DNA of 64,000 bases, from positions 1 through 64,000 of the forward strand of contig NZ_VCRN01000025.1 in the NCBI RefSeq assembly GCF_009849585.1, read 5' to 3'. The notes below the pieces were generated by a model, which searched no databases, was not told where the DNA came from, and saw only the letters and a list, made by a program, of their open reading frames with translations. Positions within the stretch are counted from its first letter, which is position 1, and each line of letters begins with the position of its first letter. The DNA is from Bacillus sp. ZZV12-4809. GTDB lineage: Bacteria > Bacillota > Bacilli > Bacillales > Cytobacillaceae. Below, piece by piece: positions 32,895 to 42,706 of the stretch. The translations under genes and the position numbers were made by a program.

Positions 32895-33845
32895 GTGAGA
32901 GAAAAGATAAAAATTGGATTCATTGGGATGGGAGCAGTGGGGGTAAGAATACTCCGTCAATTTCAGCAGTATGAGGACTTTGAAATTGCTGCACTTTGTG
33001 ATCGAAATCCCGCACAATTAGATAAATGGAAGGCTGAGCTGCCGGATACTGCAATGCATACCAATTATTTGGACTTGCTTCAGAATGAGACAATCAAGCT
33101 TGTCTATTTAGGTGTTCCGCCAAAATTTCATCATATAATAGCAATGGATATTATAAAGAGCGGGAAGCATCTTCTATGTGAAAAGCCTCTGGCCAATTCC
33201 ATTCAAGAGGCAAAGGAAATGTATGAAGCTGCTGATAATGCAGGAGTAATCCACGCTATGAATTTTCCGATGGCATATAGCCCAGCATTTATATTGTTTA
33301 GGGATAAAATACATAATGGAGAGCTGGGTAAGATTAAAAAAGTTGAACTGCACCTGCAATTTAAGCAATGGCCACGTGAATGGCAGCAGAATAATTGGAT
33401 ATCGAGCAGGGAACAGGGAGGCTTTATCCGGGAGGTAGTACCACACTTTATTCACATGATTCACGATATCTTTGGAGAATTGGACAATATTCATTCTTTC
33501 ATAGAATATCCTGAGGATGATCGTTTGTGTGAAACTAGCTTTTCGACTTTATTAACCCTGCCAGGCGGAATTCCGGTCCTGTTTAATGGAATAGCCGGAA
33601 TCGGGCAGCAGGAACATCTGTCTTTTAAAGTTTTTGGTGATAAAGGAACCTTGGACATGCAGAACTGGAGTGTTCTTGTACAGAGTAAGTCTGATGCCAG
33701 TGGAGTAATTTTAAAACTTAATGAGCCGGAAACCAGTTTGCCTGCAGAACTGCTAAAAGCAATTAGAGGAGATCAAGCGTTGTTGGTAACGTTTAAAGAA
33801 GGGCATAAGGTTCAAAAGGTATTGGAAAGGATTCTAATAAGCTGA
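32895..33845 (+). CDS. Gfo/Idh/MocA-family NAD(P)-dependent oxidoreductase
   Basis: 316-aa protein with an N-terminal Rossmann fold (GFIGMGAVGVRIL), the family signature CEKPLANSIQEAKEM (EKP motif) and the C-terminal alpha/beta domain with REVVPHFIHMIHDIFG, where a His is the usual catalytic residue. Members act on sugars, inositols or trans-dihydrodiols; the substrate cannot be told here. GTG 32895 follows AAGGTGAA; the in-frame GTG at 32886 lies inside that site. Single gene. Confidence 0.85.
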   Translation: MREKIKIGFIGMGAVGVRILRQFQQYEDFEIAALCDRNPAQLDKWKAELPDTAMHTNYLDLLQNETIKLVYLGVPPKFHHIIAMDIIKSGKHLLCEKPLANSIQEAKEMYEAADNAGVIHAMNFPMAYSPAFILFRDKIHNGELGKIKKVELHLQFKQWPREWQQNNWISSREQGGFIREVVPHFIHMIHDIFGELDNIHSFIEYPEDDRLCETSFSTLLTLPGGIPVLFNGIAGIGQQEHLSFKVFGDKGTLDMQNWSVLVQSKSDASGVILKLNEPETSLPAELLKAIRGDQALLVTFKEGHKVQKVLERILIS

Positions 33846-34018
33846 CTAGAGAAAAACCTTTAACTTAAATCGTTTATCCATACAGCTGCATAGGAAACAA
33901 TTCTCGAAAAAAACCTGTGTTTTAATGTATAATAATTTGGTGAGAGTTCTTCAAAAAACAGAAGACTCTATTACCTATAAAAAACTTCATAGATCCAAGT
34001 TGAAAGAGAGTGGGACAT

Positions 34019-34738
34019 ATGGGCCGTAAATGGAACAATATTAAAGAAAAGAAAGCATCAAAAGACGCAAATACGAGTCGTGTATATTCCAAGTTTGCAC
34101 TTGAAATATATGTGGTAGCAAAGCAGGGGGAGCCTGATCCGGAAGCTAACCAGGCTTTAAAATTTGTGCTTGAGCGTGCAAAAACATATAATGTGCCAAG
34201 AAATATTATTGATCGAGCAATAGAAAAAGCGAAAGGCGGAGCAGAAGAGAACTATGATGAGCTTCGTTATGAAGGATTCGGGCCTAGCGGATCCATGATT
34301 ATTGTTGATGCATTAACGAATAATGTAAATCGCACAGCTTCTAATGTACGTGCTGCATTTGGAAAAAATGGCGGGAATATGGGTGTGAGCGGATCTGTTT
34401 CTTATATGTTCGACTCTACAGCTGTTATCGGCATTGAAGGCAAATCAGAGGAAGAAGTACTGGAAATTCTAATGGAAGCAGACGTAGATGCACGTGATAT
34501 ACTGGAAGAAGAAGAGACGGTAATTGTTTATGCAGAACCAGATCAGTTTCATGCCGTTCAGGAAGCATTCAAGTCAGCAGGAATCAGTGAGTTTGCTGTT
34601 GCTGAATTAACAATGCTCCCGCAAAATGAAGTTACCCTTGAAGCTGATGCTCAGGCACAGTTTGAAAAGCTGATTGACGCTCTAGAAGACCTGGAAGATG
34701 TCCAGCGAGTTTATCATAATGTAGACTTAGGTGAATAA
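34019..34738 (+). CDS. yeeI: YebC/PmpR-family protein, YeeI type
   Basis: 239-aa protein starting [20 protein letters not shown], which marks the YeeI branch of the YebC family (not the YrbC/YebC main branch, which starts AGHSKW). Further signatures: [19 protein letters not shown], and [20 protein letters not shown]. The family acts as translation or transcription factors (YebC relieves ribosome stalls at polyprolines in recent work). ATG 34019 is in a better context than the earlier in-frame start. Single gene. Confidence 0.93.
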   Translation: MGRKWNNIKEKKASKDANTSRVYSKFALEIYVVAKQGEPDPEANQALKFVLERAKTYNVPRNIIDRAIEKAKGGAEENYDELRYEGFGPSGSMIIVDALTNNVNRTASNVRAAFGKNGGNMGVSGSVSYMFDSTAVIGIEGKSEEEVLEILMEADVDARDILEEEETVIVYAEPDQFHAVQEAFKSAGISEFAVAELTMLPQNEVTLEADAQAQFEKLIDALEDLEDVQRVYHNVDLGE

Positions 34739-34747
34739 TGGAGAAGT

Positions 34748-34780
34748 GGAGTCCGTATATTTGGCGGACTCTTTTTTTTA
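34748..34780 (+). terminator. Terminator after yeeI
   Basis: GAGTCCG (34749-34755) and CGGACTC (34765-34771) pair around nine bases, followed by TTTTTTTTA. Confidence 0.92.
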
Positions 34781-35095
34781 GTCTAATGTTTACCGTAAAT
34801 TTATTATGTAAACTAAATGGTTGGATCCAATTTGATTTTATGAAGTTAGTATTGTCAAAGCAAGTTGTTTCTATTAAAAATGGTGAATGATAATGTGGTT
34901 TTATGGTGTTATCGGATGATATCTGTCGAATATCCTTTTGCTAGCAGCTGCTAGCCTCTTGCCTGATATAGATAAAGATAGTATCTGCCAGTAGAAAGAG
35001 CTTAAATCTGAAAATTGGAAAATAAGAGAAATAAAAATTTTGGGTTTTAACCGCTGCAGCGGCGGGAACAAAAATAAGGAAAGGAGCGTTTTTTA
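34781..35095. other. Intergenic region with a possible gene remnant
   Basis: A stretch of about 315 bases with no intact gene. At 34893-34994 the plus strand reads MWFYGVIG, stop, then LSNILLLAAASLLPDIDKDS and a stop. The LLPDID turn is reminiscent of DUF457/YdjM-type membrane hydrolases, so this may be a degraded fragment, but it is too short to be sure. Otherwise nothing beyond the ribosome site of the next gene (AAGGAAAGGAG). Confidence 0.3.
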
Positions 35096-35287
35096 ATGAC
35101 TACGTTTAAAGTTATTTATACTTTTGAAAAAGGTGTTACTGTAACAGAAGAGATTGAAGCAGAAAATAAATCCGAGGTAATCGGAAACATTAAAGACCTT
35201 GAAGGGTATGTTGAACTAACATGTACAGAAGGTCATTATCACCGATTTGATTTCGCTGATGTAAAGTTAGTCACAATCACAGAATAA
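35096..35287 (+). CDS. Small protein of unknown function
   Basis: 63-aa acidic protein, probably an alpha/beta fold: FKVIYTFEKGVTVTEEIEAE and a His-containing end, CTEGHYHRFDFADVKLV. No known motif. A strong ribosome site (AAAGGAG), an ATG start and a downstream terminator support a real gene. Confidence 0.65.
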   Translation: MTTFKVIYTFEKGVTVTEEIEAENKSEVIGNIKDLEGYVELTCTEGHYHRFDFADVKLVTITE

Positions 35288-35314
35288 AAGTAAGGCCCAG
35301 AATCAGCCTTCCCC

Positions 35315-35343
35315 AAAGCCCGCCTATTTAGCGGGCTTTTTAC
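35315..35343 (+). terminator. Terminator after the 63-aa protein gene
   Basis: AAAGCCCGC and GCGGGCTTT pair around six bases, followed by TTTACTTT. Confidence 0.9.
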
Positions 35344-35611
35344 TTTCTTACGTGATCCCCAAAAAGAATGTACCTCGGTTCTGTCATCTGCATCTATAAT
35401 TCTAATTGTAAGCACTTATAGGGAAATTTCCCTGAGGAAGTCCTCTCGACAAGCAGATCAGCCTTCTCTACCCCGCCATGTATCCAAAAGACACTATCCT
35501 ACTCCATGAGAAGTAATATATATCAAAATAGATATTGATAAACCATTTCAAAATGTGTAAAATTACACTGATATTACCAAGATTAATTATTATCTAAAAG
35601 AGGTGGATCCT
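35344..35611. other. Intergenic region before the large membrane protein
   Basis: About 270 bases. It presumably holds the promoter of the downstream gene; the GTAAGCACTTATA string near 35408 resembles half a cre box but lacks the central CG. No gene or RNA motif was recognised. Confidence 0.4.
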
Positions 35612-38600
35612 TTGAACCCCGAATCAGAAAAATACCATCAGGATATATTCCATGCAGAACTGACCAAATTGAGAGAGAAAGATTACATTTCATCAGAACA
35701 TTATGAAATAACCATGAAAGCCCATCATCAGTACTATCAAGATCTTGCGGAGCTGAAAAGGGAGCACATAAAGGCTGTAAAAGCTGAAAAAGAAAACAGT
35801 CAAAAACCTGTTCAGCCGGTAAAGAATAAGAAGAAAAAGAAATTATCTCAGGAAGAAGTTCGTGAAAGGAACATTTCCTGGCTTCTGAATATTGGAGTTA
35901 TCCTTCTCCTTATAGGCGGGCTTTTTGTTGCAACAAGCAATTGGGCTACCATGTCAAATTTCATGAAAAGTGCATCCATTGCAGTGGTTTCTCTTCTTTT
36001 TTATGGATTTGCGTTTATTTCAGGAAAGGTATTAAAAATAGAAAGAACATCGTTTGCTTTCATTGTTCTTGGGAGTTTATTTCTGCCTATATTTATTTTG
36101 TCTATCGGCTGGTTCCAATTGCTTGGGCCGTATCTTTCCTATTATGGGGAAGGACGCTATATACTCGGAGCGGCTGGCAGTTTATTGATCTTTCCAGTAT
36201 ACAGTATATTTGCTCAGAAACTGGGCTCACGTCTTTTTGTCTGGTTTGCTTATTTTGCCCTGACTGCATGTGCTGGTTTTACCCTGGCAGCATTCAGTCT
36301 CGAAAAGGACAGTTTTTATCTCGGATTAATGATTTTTAATGCTTTTCTGTCTGCAGCCTATCATCGCATGAAAACACGTGCCACCCTGAAATTGTTTTCG
36401 CGGGAACTGGTTTACTTTGCCCAAATCAATTTAGTGATCTCTACTCTATTGATGCTTGTCTTTTTCAAAAGTCCTGTACTTTATAGTGTGAATATCCTTC
36501 TGACAGCAGCCGTTTATTTATCTATGGTTTATGTAACAGGCAGGAAGGAGTTTCATTTCGTTTTCAGCTTATTGATTGTCTATGGTGCCTATCAGCTGAT
36601 TGAAAATACGATGTTAAATACAGCAGGCCCCGTTTTCTTTGCGCTTGTAGGAATTGGCTTTCTGTTTGTTCCCACAGTTATGGATAAGCAATACTCCTGG
36701 GAGAAGATTTTCAGACTGACCAGTGCAGTCGTTTCGATCCTTGCATTTCTTTATATTTCGGTTGAAGGAATTCTTTTAATGGCCGGTGAACCCTCTGCAT
36801 CACTGCTGCTGGCTTATACAATACTCGCCGTGCAGTTTATTTATTTGGCCAATGTTATGGCAAACGGGCTATTTGCTTATCTGGCACCTGTATTTTTAGC
36901 TGCTGCGCTTTTTGAAACAGTTCTTATGCTGGATAAAGCCGCTCATTTCAACAATCTTTCTTTACCTGTTTACTTCATTGGCTTTGTGCTGTTTATCAGT
37001 TTGGGGTATATGGTTAAGTATCCTCTCTTAAAAGTGGTGGAATCAAGCTCACGGGATGTGGCTGTCAGTATTATGTTATTTTCGGTTGTATTTGCTGCCG
37101 GAAATCTTGATTGGCTTGCTGCAGGCTCCATGCTGTTAATCTTCAGCTTTGTCCTTTACCTCATATATAAGGCTGAAAATCGAATTTTATATAGGGAAGC
37201 GATTCCCTGGGCTATTCCGTTGTCAATCGGTTTTGCATTTATGTTTTATGGTGAACATTTCCGAAGCCATTCAAGTTTTTATCAGATTGAGCTGGGTATG
37301 GCCATGAATACAGTCCTCTCATGCATAGCCCTTCTTACTCTTTATGGCGTTCTTAATAAGAAAGGACGGAAAACTCAAGCTAATAATGTGTTTTTAATGG
37401 CGCTGGGATTTTATACAATCTCATTGTTTACAGCCGCTGCATTGACGATCAACGAAGTCTGGATGAGACCAGCAGTATTTATTGGCGGCATTATAATGTA
37501 TCTTGCCCTGTATCAGCTCCTTAAGCAAATCTGGATTCCGTTTGTATTAGCATCGATTTCACTTATTGCTTACTTTATGATCCTGATTGGAGTACCATTT
37601 AATTTTACAATTATAAATTTGTTCCTGCTTCCGCTGGGGGCATGGCTTCTGCTTGGCGCAGCTTTCTTTATTTCTAAAAAGGATCCTGTCCTGGCAAGAG
37701 GGTTTAGCTGGATAGGCCATGCTTACATGCCGTTTGCCATGATTCTGAAATACTTCATTGATAGGGAAAACAGTATCTGGGCCTTTATTATCACTCTGGC
37801 CGTTTATTGGATCAGTTTCAGGGTGTCTGCTAAAGAGTGGAAAGTAAAGACATTCCTCTACAGCTCATTTATAAGCTTATTTATGGTGATCTTGATGGGA
37901 ATGGAGCATATTTGGGAGGAGAGCCATAGTGAGTATGCCATATTAGTAGTCAGCTGTGCTGTATTCATATTTTGGATGACTGGAAACACCCAGGATAAAA
38001 AAAGAAGTGTTTTCTTTCTTATCCCATGGTCTGTGCTTGGGATATTATCTTTTCTGTTGTCATATCCATTCGGCGTTCTGCCGTTTATTGTTTGTATTAT
38101 CTATTCAGCAGGGTTAATCTTATTTATGCATAGTACCAAGCGTGATATATTGGGTGCTATTCCATTGTTTTTACTATATGCGGCCGTAATCAAATTCCTA
38201 TTCATTAACGATATTGCTCCAGATATGAAAATTTTAATTTCTTCAGGGTTCAGCCTGGCTGCCGTTTTCACCGGCAAGATAGTATATGCCGAAATTTTCA
38301 TGGGCAAAAAAGCGGATAGCTACACATTTATTTCTCTGCTATTTTTGTTTACCGCTTATCTGCTTCCGGCGGTTGCGCTCTGGGCAGAAGTTCTGCCTGG
38401 ACTCATGATCAGTGCATTTTTATTTTTACAGAAGGGAAGAGTCGCACCCAAATACAATAAGCTGCCTGGATTACTGGCAGGAGCAGTGTTACTGGAGCCA
38501 TATTATAGTGTATTAAGGAATATTGACATGCCAGCTCTTTTTACAAGAGAGGCATATGTTCTCCCTTTAATCATCCTGGTTATTTTTATCAGAAAAGTCC

Positions 38601-38998
38601 TGAAGGGGCAATACTTGAAGATGACTAATAAAATTCAGTGGGCAGTTCTTATAGCAGTATCCCTGCTGCTTATACAGGATGGCCTTGCAAGTAATACGGT
38701 ATATGATGCACTTATTGTCGGTACGCTGTCTCTGATTTCGATTCTGGCCGGCACTCTGCTGAGAATTAAGTCATATTTCTTTGTAGGTTCCGGAGTTCTG
38801 CTCCTGAATGTGCTTCTTCAGACCAGACCTTATTGGGGCAGCCTTCCATGGTGGGCATACCTTTTAATTGCAGGCTCCATTCTCATTTCTGCAGCAAGCT
38901 ATAATGAATGGCAGAAACAAAAAACAGCAGATGGCAAAGAGCCTTTATTTTCTAAATGGAAGAACAGCATTATGAATAGATTAAAAGATTGGTCATAA
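35612..38998 (+). CDS. Very large polytopic membrane protein (DUF2157/SCO7613-like)
   Basis: 1128-aa protein. The first 95 residues are soluble and charged (a short helical segment, then a Lys-rich linker KNKKKKKLSQEE). The rest is a succession of some 30 hydrophobic helices in a repeating pattern, starting ISWLLNIGVILLLIGGLFVATSNW, a segment seen in DUF2157-type and SCO7613 C-terminal-domain membrane proteins. No catalytic residues stand out; the function is unknown. TTG 35612 lies six bases after GGTGG, whereas GTG 35603 is inside that site. Monocistronic, with its own terminator. Confidence 0.8.
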   Translation: MNPESEKYHQDIFHAELTKLREKDYISSEHYEITMKAHHQYYQDLAELKREHIKAVKAEKENSQKPVQPVKNKKKKKLSQEEVRERNISWLLNIGVILLLIGGLFVATSNWATMSNFMKSASIAVVSLLFYGFAFISGKVLKIERTSFAFIVLGSLFLPIFILSIGWFQLLGPYLSYYGEGRYILGAAGSLLIFPVYSIFAQKLGSRLFVWFAYFALTACAGFTLAAFSLEKDSFYLGLMIFNAFLSAAYHRMKTRATLKLFSRELVYFAQINLVISTLLMLVFFKSPVLYSVNILLTAAVYLSMVYVTGRKEFHFVFSLLIVYGAYQLIENTMLNTAGPVFFALVGIGFLFVPTVMDKQYSWEKIFRLTSAVVSILAFLYISVEGILLMAGEPSASLLLAYTILAVQFIYLANVMANGLFAYLAPVFLAAALFETVLMLDKAAHFNNLSLPVYFIGFVLFISLGYMVKYPLLKVVESSSRDVAVSIMLFSVVFAAGNLDWLAAGSMLLIFSFVLYLIYKAENRILYREAIPWAIPLSIGFAFMFYGEHFRSHSSFYQIELGMAMNTVLSCIALLTLYGVLNKKGRKTQANNVFLMALGFYTISLFTAAALTINEVWMRPAVFIGGIIMYLALYQLLKQIWIPFVLASISLIAYFMILIGVPFNFTIINLFLLPLGAWLLLGAAFFISKKDPVLARGFSWIGHAYMPFAMILKYFIDRENSIWAFIITLAVYWISFRVSAKEWKVKTFLYSSFISLFMVILMGMEHIWEESHSEYAILVVSCAVFIFWMTGNTQDKKRSVFFLIPWSVLGILSFLLSYPFGVLPFIVCIIYSAGLILFMHSTKRDILGAIPLFLLYAAVIKFLFINDIAPDMKILISSGFSLAAVFTGKIVYAEIFMGKKADSYTFISLLFLFTAYLLPAVALWAEVLPGLMISAFLFLQKGRVAPKYNKLPGLLAGAVLLEPYYSVLRNIDMPALFTREAYVLPLIILVIFIRKVLKGQYLKMTNKIQWAVLIAVSLLLIQDGLASNTVYDALIVGTLSLISILAGTLLRIKSYFFVGSGVLLLNVLLQTRPYWGSLPWWAYLLIAGSILISAASYNEWQKQKTADGKEPLFSKWKNSIMNRLKDWS

Positions 38999-39006
38999 GC
39001 AATTTT

Positions 39007-39044
39007 ACCTAGCTCTCCAGTATATGGGCTAGGTCTTTTTATTA
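39007..39044 (+). terminator. Terminator after the large membrane protein
   Basis: ACCTAGC and GCTAGGT pair around a 14-base loop, followed by CTTTTTATTATC. Confidence 0.75.
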
Positions 39045-39138
39045 TCTTTTCAATAAATAAGTAAATTTTCAGAAAATAAGTTGACTTTTTACTGTTTACA
39101 CGGTATCTTTGTGTTAAATATATAACACTTATTTTATC

Positions 39139-39157
39139 TAACGATATTTAAACGTTA
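39139..39157 (+). promoter_or_regulatory. Candidate paa operator (shared motif) at the paaK promoter
   Basis: TAACGATATTTAAACGTTA, with TAACG and CGTTA as inverted ends. It lies just downstream of a TTTACA-N17-ATATAT promoter and about 40 bases before the paaK start. The same TAAC-N10-CG spacing recurs at other promoters of this island, listed separately. Confidence 0.55.
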
Positions 39158-39195
39158 TATTAAATTATTATCCTAATATTTTGGGAGGTCATGTC

Positions 39196-40503
39196 TTGAT
39201 TCTGCATGATATTGAAACGGAAAGCCGCAATAGGATAGAAGAATTGCAGTTGAACCGGCTCAGGCAGACAGCGGAGAGAGTATATAATCATGTGCCTTTT
39301 TATCGGAAAAAGTTTTTGGAAAGTAATATTACACCTCAAGACGTTACCAGCCTGGATGATATTCAAAAGCTTCCTTTTACTGTTAAAGCAGATTTGCGGG
39401 AACATTACCCATTCGGGCTTTTTGCTGTGGATAAAAAGGAAATCGTGCGTCTTCACGCTTCTTCAGGAACAAGCGGAAAGCCTACTGTGGTGGGCTATAC
39501 ACGGAATGATATCACCATGTGGAGTAATCTGGTAGCTAGGGCAATTTCCATAGGAGGAGGCGAGCCTGGTCAGACATTGCATAATGCATATGGATATGGG
39601 CTGTTTACCGGCGGATTGGGACTGCATTATGGCAGTGAACAGCTTGGTATGGCAACGGTACCTGTGTCTGGAGGAAATACCGAGAGGCAAATTATGCTGA
39701 TACAGGATTTTGAGCCGGAAGTTATTTGCGGAACTCCTTCATATGTCCTTAATTTAGCGGAGAAGATGGAGGTGCGGGGAATCGACCCGGCGAGTACTTC
39801 ATTGAAATTTGGGATTTTCGGTGCTGAACCGTGGTCTGAAGAAATGCGGAAGGCACTCGAAGCTAAGCTTGGAATTAAAGCATGCGATATTTATGGGCTG
39901 AGTGAAGTTATGGGACCTGGTGTAGCGATGGAATGCCATGAAGGTCAGAATGGACTGCATATTGCAGAAGACCATTTTTATGCAGAGGTGATTGATCCGA
40001 TAAAAATGATACCGCTTCCAAGTGGAGAAGAAGGTGAGCTTGTTTTTACCAGCTTAACGAAAGAAGCTTTTCCTGTGATCCGCTATCGCACGGGCGACAT
40101 TGCCTCCCTTTGTAAAGAGAAATGTGTGTGCGGGAGAACAACGATCCGCATGAGCCGTGTAAAAGGCCGCATTGACGATATGCTTAATGTAAACGGTGTA
40201 AACGTCTTTCCGTCCGAAATTGAACGGTGTATTCTTCAGATGCCTGAGCTTGCTCCCCATTATCAAATCCAGGTGCATAAAAAAGGAAGTTTGAAAGTTT
40301 TGGAGCTTCATGCTGAATGGAGCGAAGAGTTTTATAGGGATATGGGTGACGCAGAATTCGCAAAAAAGAAGATTCAGGAAGTATTGAAGCAAAACTGTCT
40401 TATTTCCATCAGACTTGTTCTCCATCCTCCCAAAACGCTGCCGAGATCGGAAGGGAAAGCTGTCAGGATTGTTAGTTCTTCAGCGGAAAATGCAGTAACC
40501 TGA
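39196..40503 (+). CDS. paaK: Phenylacetate-CoA ligase PaaK
   Basis: 435-aa adenylate-forming ligase that activates phenylacetate to phenylacetyl-CoA. Seen: P-loop ASSGTSGKPTVVGYT, YGLSEVMGPGVAMEC (substrate/Zn-type Cys region), the hinge YRTGDIASL, zinc-like cysteines CKEKCVCGRTT and the C-terminal DDMLNVNGVNVFPSEIE, all PaaK hallmarks. TTG 39196 follows GGGAGG by eight bases; the in-frame TTG 39181 overlaps the site. First gene of the paa operon. Confidence 0.95.
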   Translation: MILHDIETESRNRIEELQLNRLRQTAERVYNHVPFYRKKFLESNITPQDVTSLDDIQKLPFTVKADLREHYPFGLFAVDKKEIVRLHASSGTSGKPTVVGYTRNDITMWSNLVARAISIGGGEPGQTLHNAYGYGLFTGGLGLHYGSEQLGMATVPVSGGNTERQIMLIQDFEPEVICGTPSYVLNLAEKMEVRGIDPASTSLKFGIFGAEPWSEEMRKALEAKLGIKACDIYGLSEVMGPGVAMECHEGQNGLHIAEDHFYAEVIDPIKMIPLPSGEEGELVFTSLTKEAFPVIRYRTGDIASLCKEKCVCGRTTIRMSRVKGRIDDMLNVNGVNVFPSEIERCILQMPELAPHYQIQVHKKGSLKVLELHAEWSEEFYRDMGDAEFAKKKIQEVLKQNCLISIRLVLHPPKTLPRSEGKAVRIVSSSAENAVT

Positions 40504-40536
40504 TTAAATTTTTTTAACTCATTGGGGGTGAAACAC

Positions 40537-41496
40537 ATGTCAGAAACTCTTTTCTTTCAAGAGATGACGGAAGAACAAAAATACGAGCAGTTCATGAAAC
40601 GCATTAATGCAGGAGAAAAAATTGAAGCCGATGATTGGATGCCGGATGATTATCGAATGACTTTAATCAAATTAATTTCAATGCATGGAATCAGTGAAAT
40701 TATGGGAGCACTTCCTGAGAAGGAATGGGTGCCGAAAGCTCCCTCATTAAAACGCAAGCTGGGCATCATGGCAAAGGTGCAGGATGAGATGGGACATGGA
40801 CAGCTATTGCTCCGGGTAGCGGAAGATTTAATGAAGCCCCTCGGCAAAACCCGTGAGGACATTATGCAGGATTTATTCAGCGGAAGACTGAAATTCCATA
40901 ACGTCTTTCATATGGAAGCACCAACATGGGGAGATGCCGGCCTGATTGGCTGGCTGGTTGACGGTGCTGCAATTATAACTCAGACCAATATGCTTAATGC
41001 TTCCTATGGACCTTATGCAAGAGCGCTAAAGAGAATATGTGCTGAAGAGGTTTTCCATGCCCAGCATGGTGAAGCCATTATCATGGCGCTGGCGGAAGGA
41101 ACCGCAGAGCAAAAGGCAATGGTTCAGGATTCGGTTAACCGCTGGTGGGAAGCACTGTTAATGTTCTTTGGGCCGGGTGACGCATCGACTACAGGAACCT
41201 CGAAACAGGATACAACGATAAAATACAAAATCAGGACAAAGACGAACGAAGACTTAAGACAAGACTTTTTTACAAAGTATATTCCACGCGTTCTTTCACT
41301 TGGCCTCACGCTGCCGGATGAGACGATGCATTTCGACCAGGATCAGGGGCTTTGGGTTTATAAGCAGCCTGATTGGAGCAGGTTCAAGGACATTATTAAA
41401 AATAATGGGCCAAAATCTCAGGAGCGACTTGGCCTCCGCCGTACAGCTTATGATACGAACAAATGGGTGCGCGAAGCTCTCAATACTGCAAACTAA
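40537..41496 (+). CDS. paaA: 1,2-phenylacetyl-CoA epoxidase catalytic subunit PaaA
   Basis: 319-aa diiron subunit of the PaaABC(D)E oxygenase that epoxidises phenylacetyl-CoA. Diiron ligands in KVQDEMGHGQLLLRVAEDL and in CAEEVFHAQHGEAIIM (the two ExxH pairs), and FHNVFHMEAPTWGDAG, which is conserved in PaaA. ATG 40537 with TTGGGGGTGAAA upstream; start of the family is SETLFFQEMTEEQKYEQF. In-operon position after paaK. Confidence 0.96.
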   Translation: MSETLFFQEMTEEQKYEQFMKRINAGEKIEADDWMPDDYRMTLIKLISMHGISEIMGALPEKEWVPKAPSLKRKLGIMAKVQDEMGHGQLLLRVAEDLMKPLGKTREDIMQDLFSGRLKFHNVFHMEAPTWGDAGLIGWLVDGAAIITQTNMLNASYGPYARALKRICAEEVFHAQHGEAIIMALAEGTAEQKAMVQDSVNRWWEALLMFFGPGDASTTGTSKQDTTIKYKIRTKTNEDLRQDFFTKYIPRVLSLGLTLPDETMHFDQDQGLWVYKQPDWSRFKDIIKNNGPKSQERLGLRRTAYDTNKWVREALNTAN

Positions 41497-41520
41497 TCCA
41501 TTGTGATGGGAGGGGTACCT

Positions 41521-41871
41521 TTGGGAAACGAAGGATTTTATCAGGAATTCGAAGTTTTTAGTCAAAGAACCGATACCTCGCCTCTGCAATATCAATTTTC
41601 CCTGCTGGCGCCAAATCGGGAGCTTGCACTCGTTATGGCGCAGGAAAATTTTATGAGGAGGGAGCCGGTTGCTGATATATGGGTCGTCAAACGCTCTGAT
41701 ATCCGGAAGCTCACGCCGGAAGAAAAGCAATCACTTCAGCGTCTGGATAACAAAGAATATCGCACGACAAAGGGATATGGATATCTGAAGAAAAAGTGGC
41801 GCCATTATGAGCAGGAAATGCTTGATGAAAAGGAGATTCTTTCATGGGGAGGGATGAAGAAAGGTGACTGA
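41521..41871 (+). CDS. paaB: Phenylacetyl-CoA epoxidase subunit PaaB
   Basis: 116-aa subunit with the PaaB core FYQEFEVFSQRTDTSPLQYQFSLLAPNRELALVMAQENFMRR and DIWVVKRSDIRKL. It bridges the PaaA-PaaC units. TTG 41521 follows GGGAGGGG. It overlaps paaC by eight bases. Confidence 0.95.
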   Translation: MGNEGFYQEFEVFSQRTDTSPLQYQFSLLAPNRELALVMAQENFMRREPVADIWVVKRSDIRKLTPEEKQSLQRLDNKEYRTTKGYGYLKKKWRHYEQEMLDEKEILSWGGMKKGD

Positions 41872-42685
41872 GTCAACAGGTAATCTGCCAATCGATGCAA
41901 AGATTAAGCCGGCACTGACATCATTATTGTATCAGCTGGCTGATGATGACTTCATCCTTGCCTACAGGGGTTCTGAATGGCTTGGCCTGGCTCCCCATAT
42001 AGAAGAGGATGTCGCCTTTTCATCCATCAGTCAGGATACTATGGGCCATGCAGCCATGTTTTATCAGCTGCTGGCCGATCTTGGAGAAGGCAATGTAGAC
42101 AGTCTAGCTCATGCACGAAAAACATCTGAAAGGAGAAATGCTATTCTTTTGGAATTGGTAAATGGTCCAGGACATTATTTGTCTTCTGCACAATATGACT
42201 GGGCATTTGCGGTTGTAAGAAATTATTTTTATACCCAGGCGAAAAAAGTCAGATTAGATTCTCTAAAAAAATCCTCTTACCAGCCTTTAGCTGAGGTGGC
42301 ATTAAAGGTCAATATGGAGCTTTATTATCACCTGCTTCACTGGAAAACTTGGTTTATACAGCTGATGCAGGCTGGCGGGGAAGCCAGAACGAGAATGGAA
42401 GCGGCTATTCAGAGGGTATTAGCCGACTTTGAAGGAGTCCTGACCTTGGGACCGCTGGCAAAAGAGATGGCGGAAATTGGCCTCATTGAAAAGGAAGAAA
42501 CATTAAAGCAGCGATGGCTGTTTATCATGAAGCCTGTTTTTGAGGCTGTCAATTTGGAAGTTTCAGAAGCAGACCTGGCTTTGAAAACTGGAAATGGACG
42601 TTTAGGGGAGCATACCGCCGACCTTGATGATGCATTGTCCACTTTGAGCGAGGTGTATAACACAAATCCAGCTGCAAGCTGGTAA
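41864..42685 (+). CDS. paaC: Phenylacetyl-CoA epoxidase structural subunit PaaC
   Basis: 273-aa ferritin-like subunit, homologous to PaaA but structural. Seen: LADDDFILAYRGSEWLGLAPHIEEDVAFSSISQDTMGHAAMFYQLL, typical PaaC. GTG 41864 lies in the end of paaB with AAAGGTGA at the junction. Confidence 0.95.
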   Translation: MTESTGNLPIDAKIKPALTSLLYQLADDDFILAYRGSEWLGLAPHIEEDVAFSSISQDTMGHAAMFYQLLADLGEGNVDSLAHARKTSERRNAILLELVNGPGHYLSSAQYDWAFAVVRNYFYTQAKKVRLDSLKKSSYQPLAEVALKVNMELYYHLLHWKTWFIQLMQAGGEARTRMEAAIQRVLADFEGVLTLGPLAKEMAEIGLIEKEETLKQRWLFIMKPVFEAVNLEVSEADLALKTGNGRLGEHTADLDDALSTLSEVYNTNPAASW

Positions 42686-42706
42686 GTTTTCAAAAGGGTG
42701 ATGTAA

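Noticed and set aside
35405-35420. cre-like string TTGTAAGCACTTATA before the large membrane protein
   Set aside because: The essential central CG is CA, so it does not meet the cre consensus.
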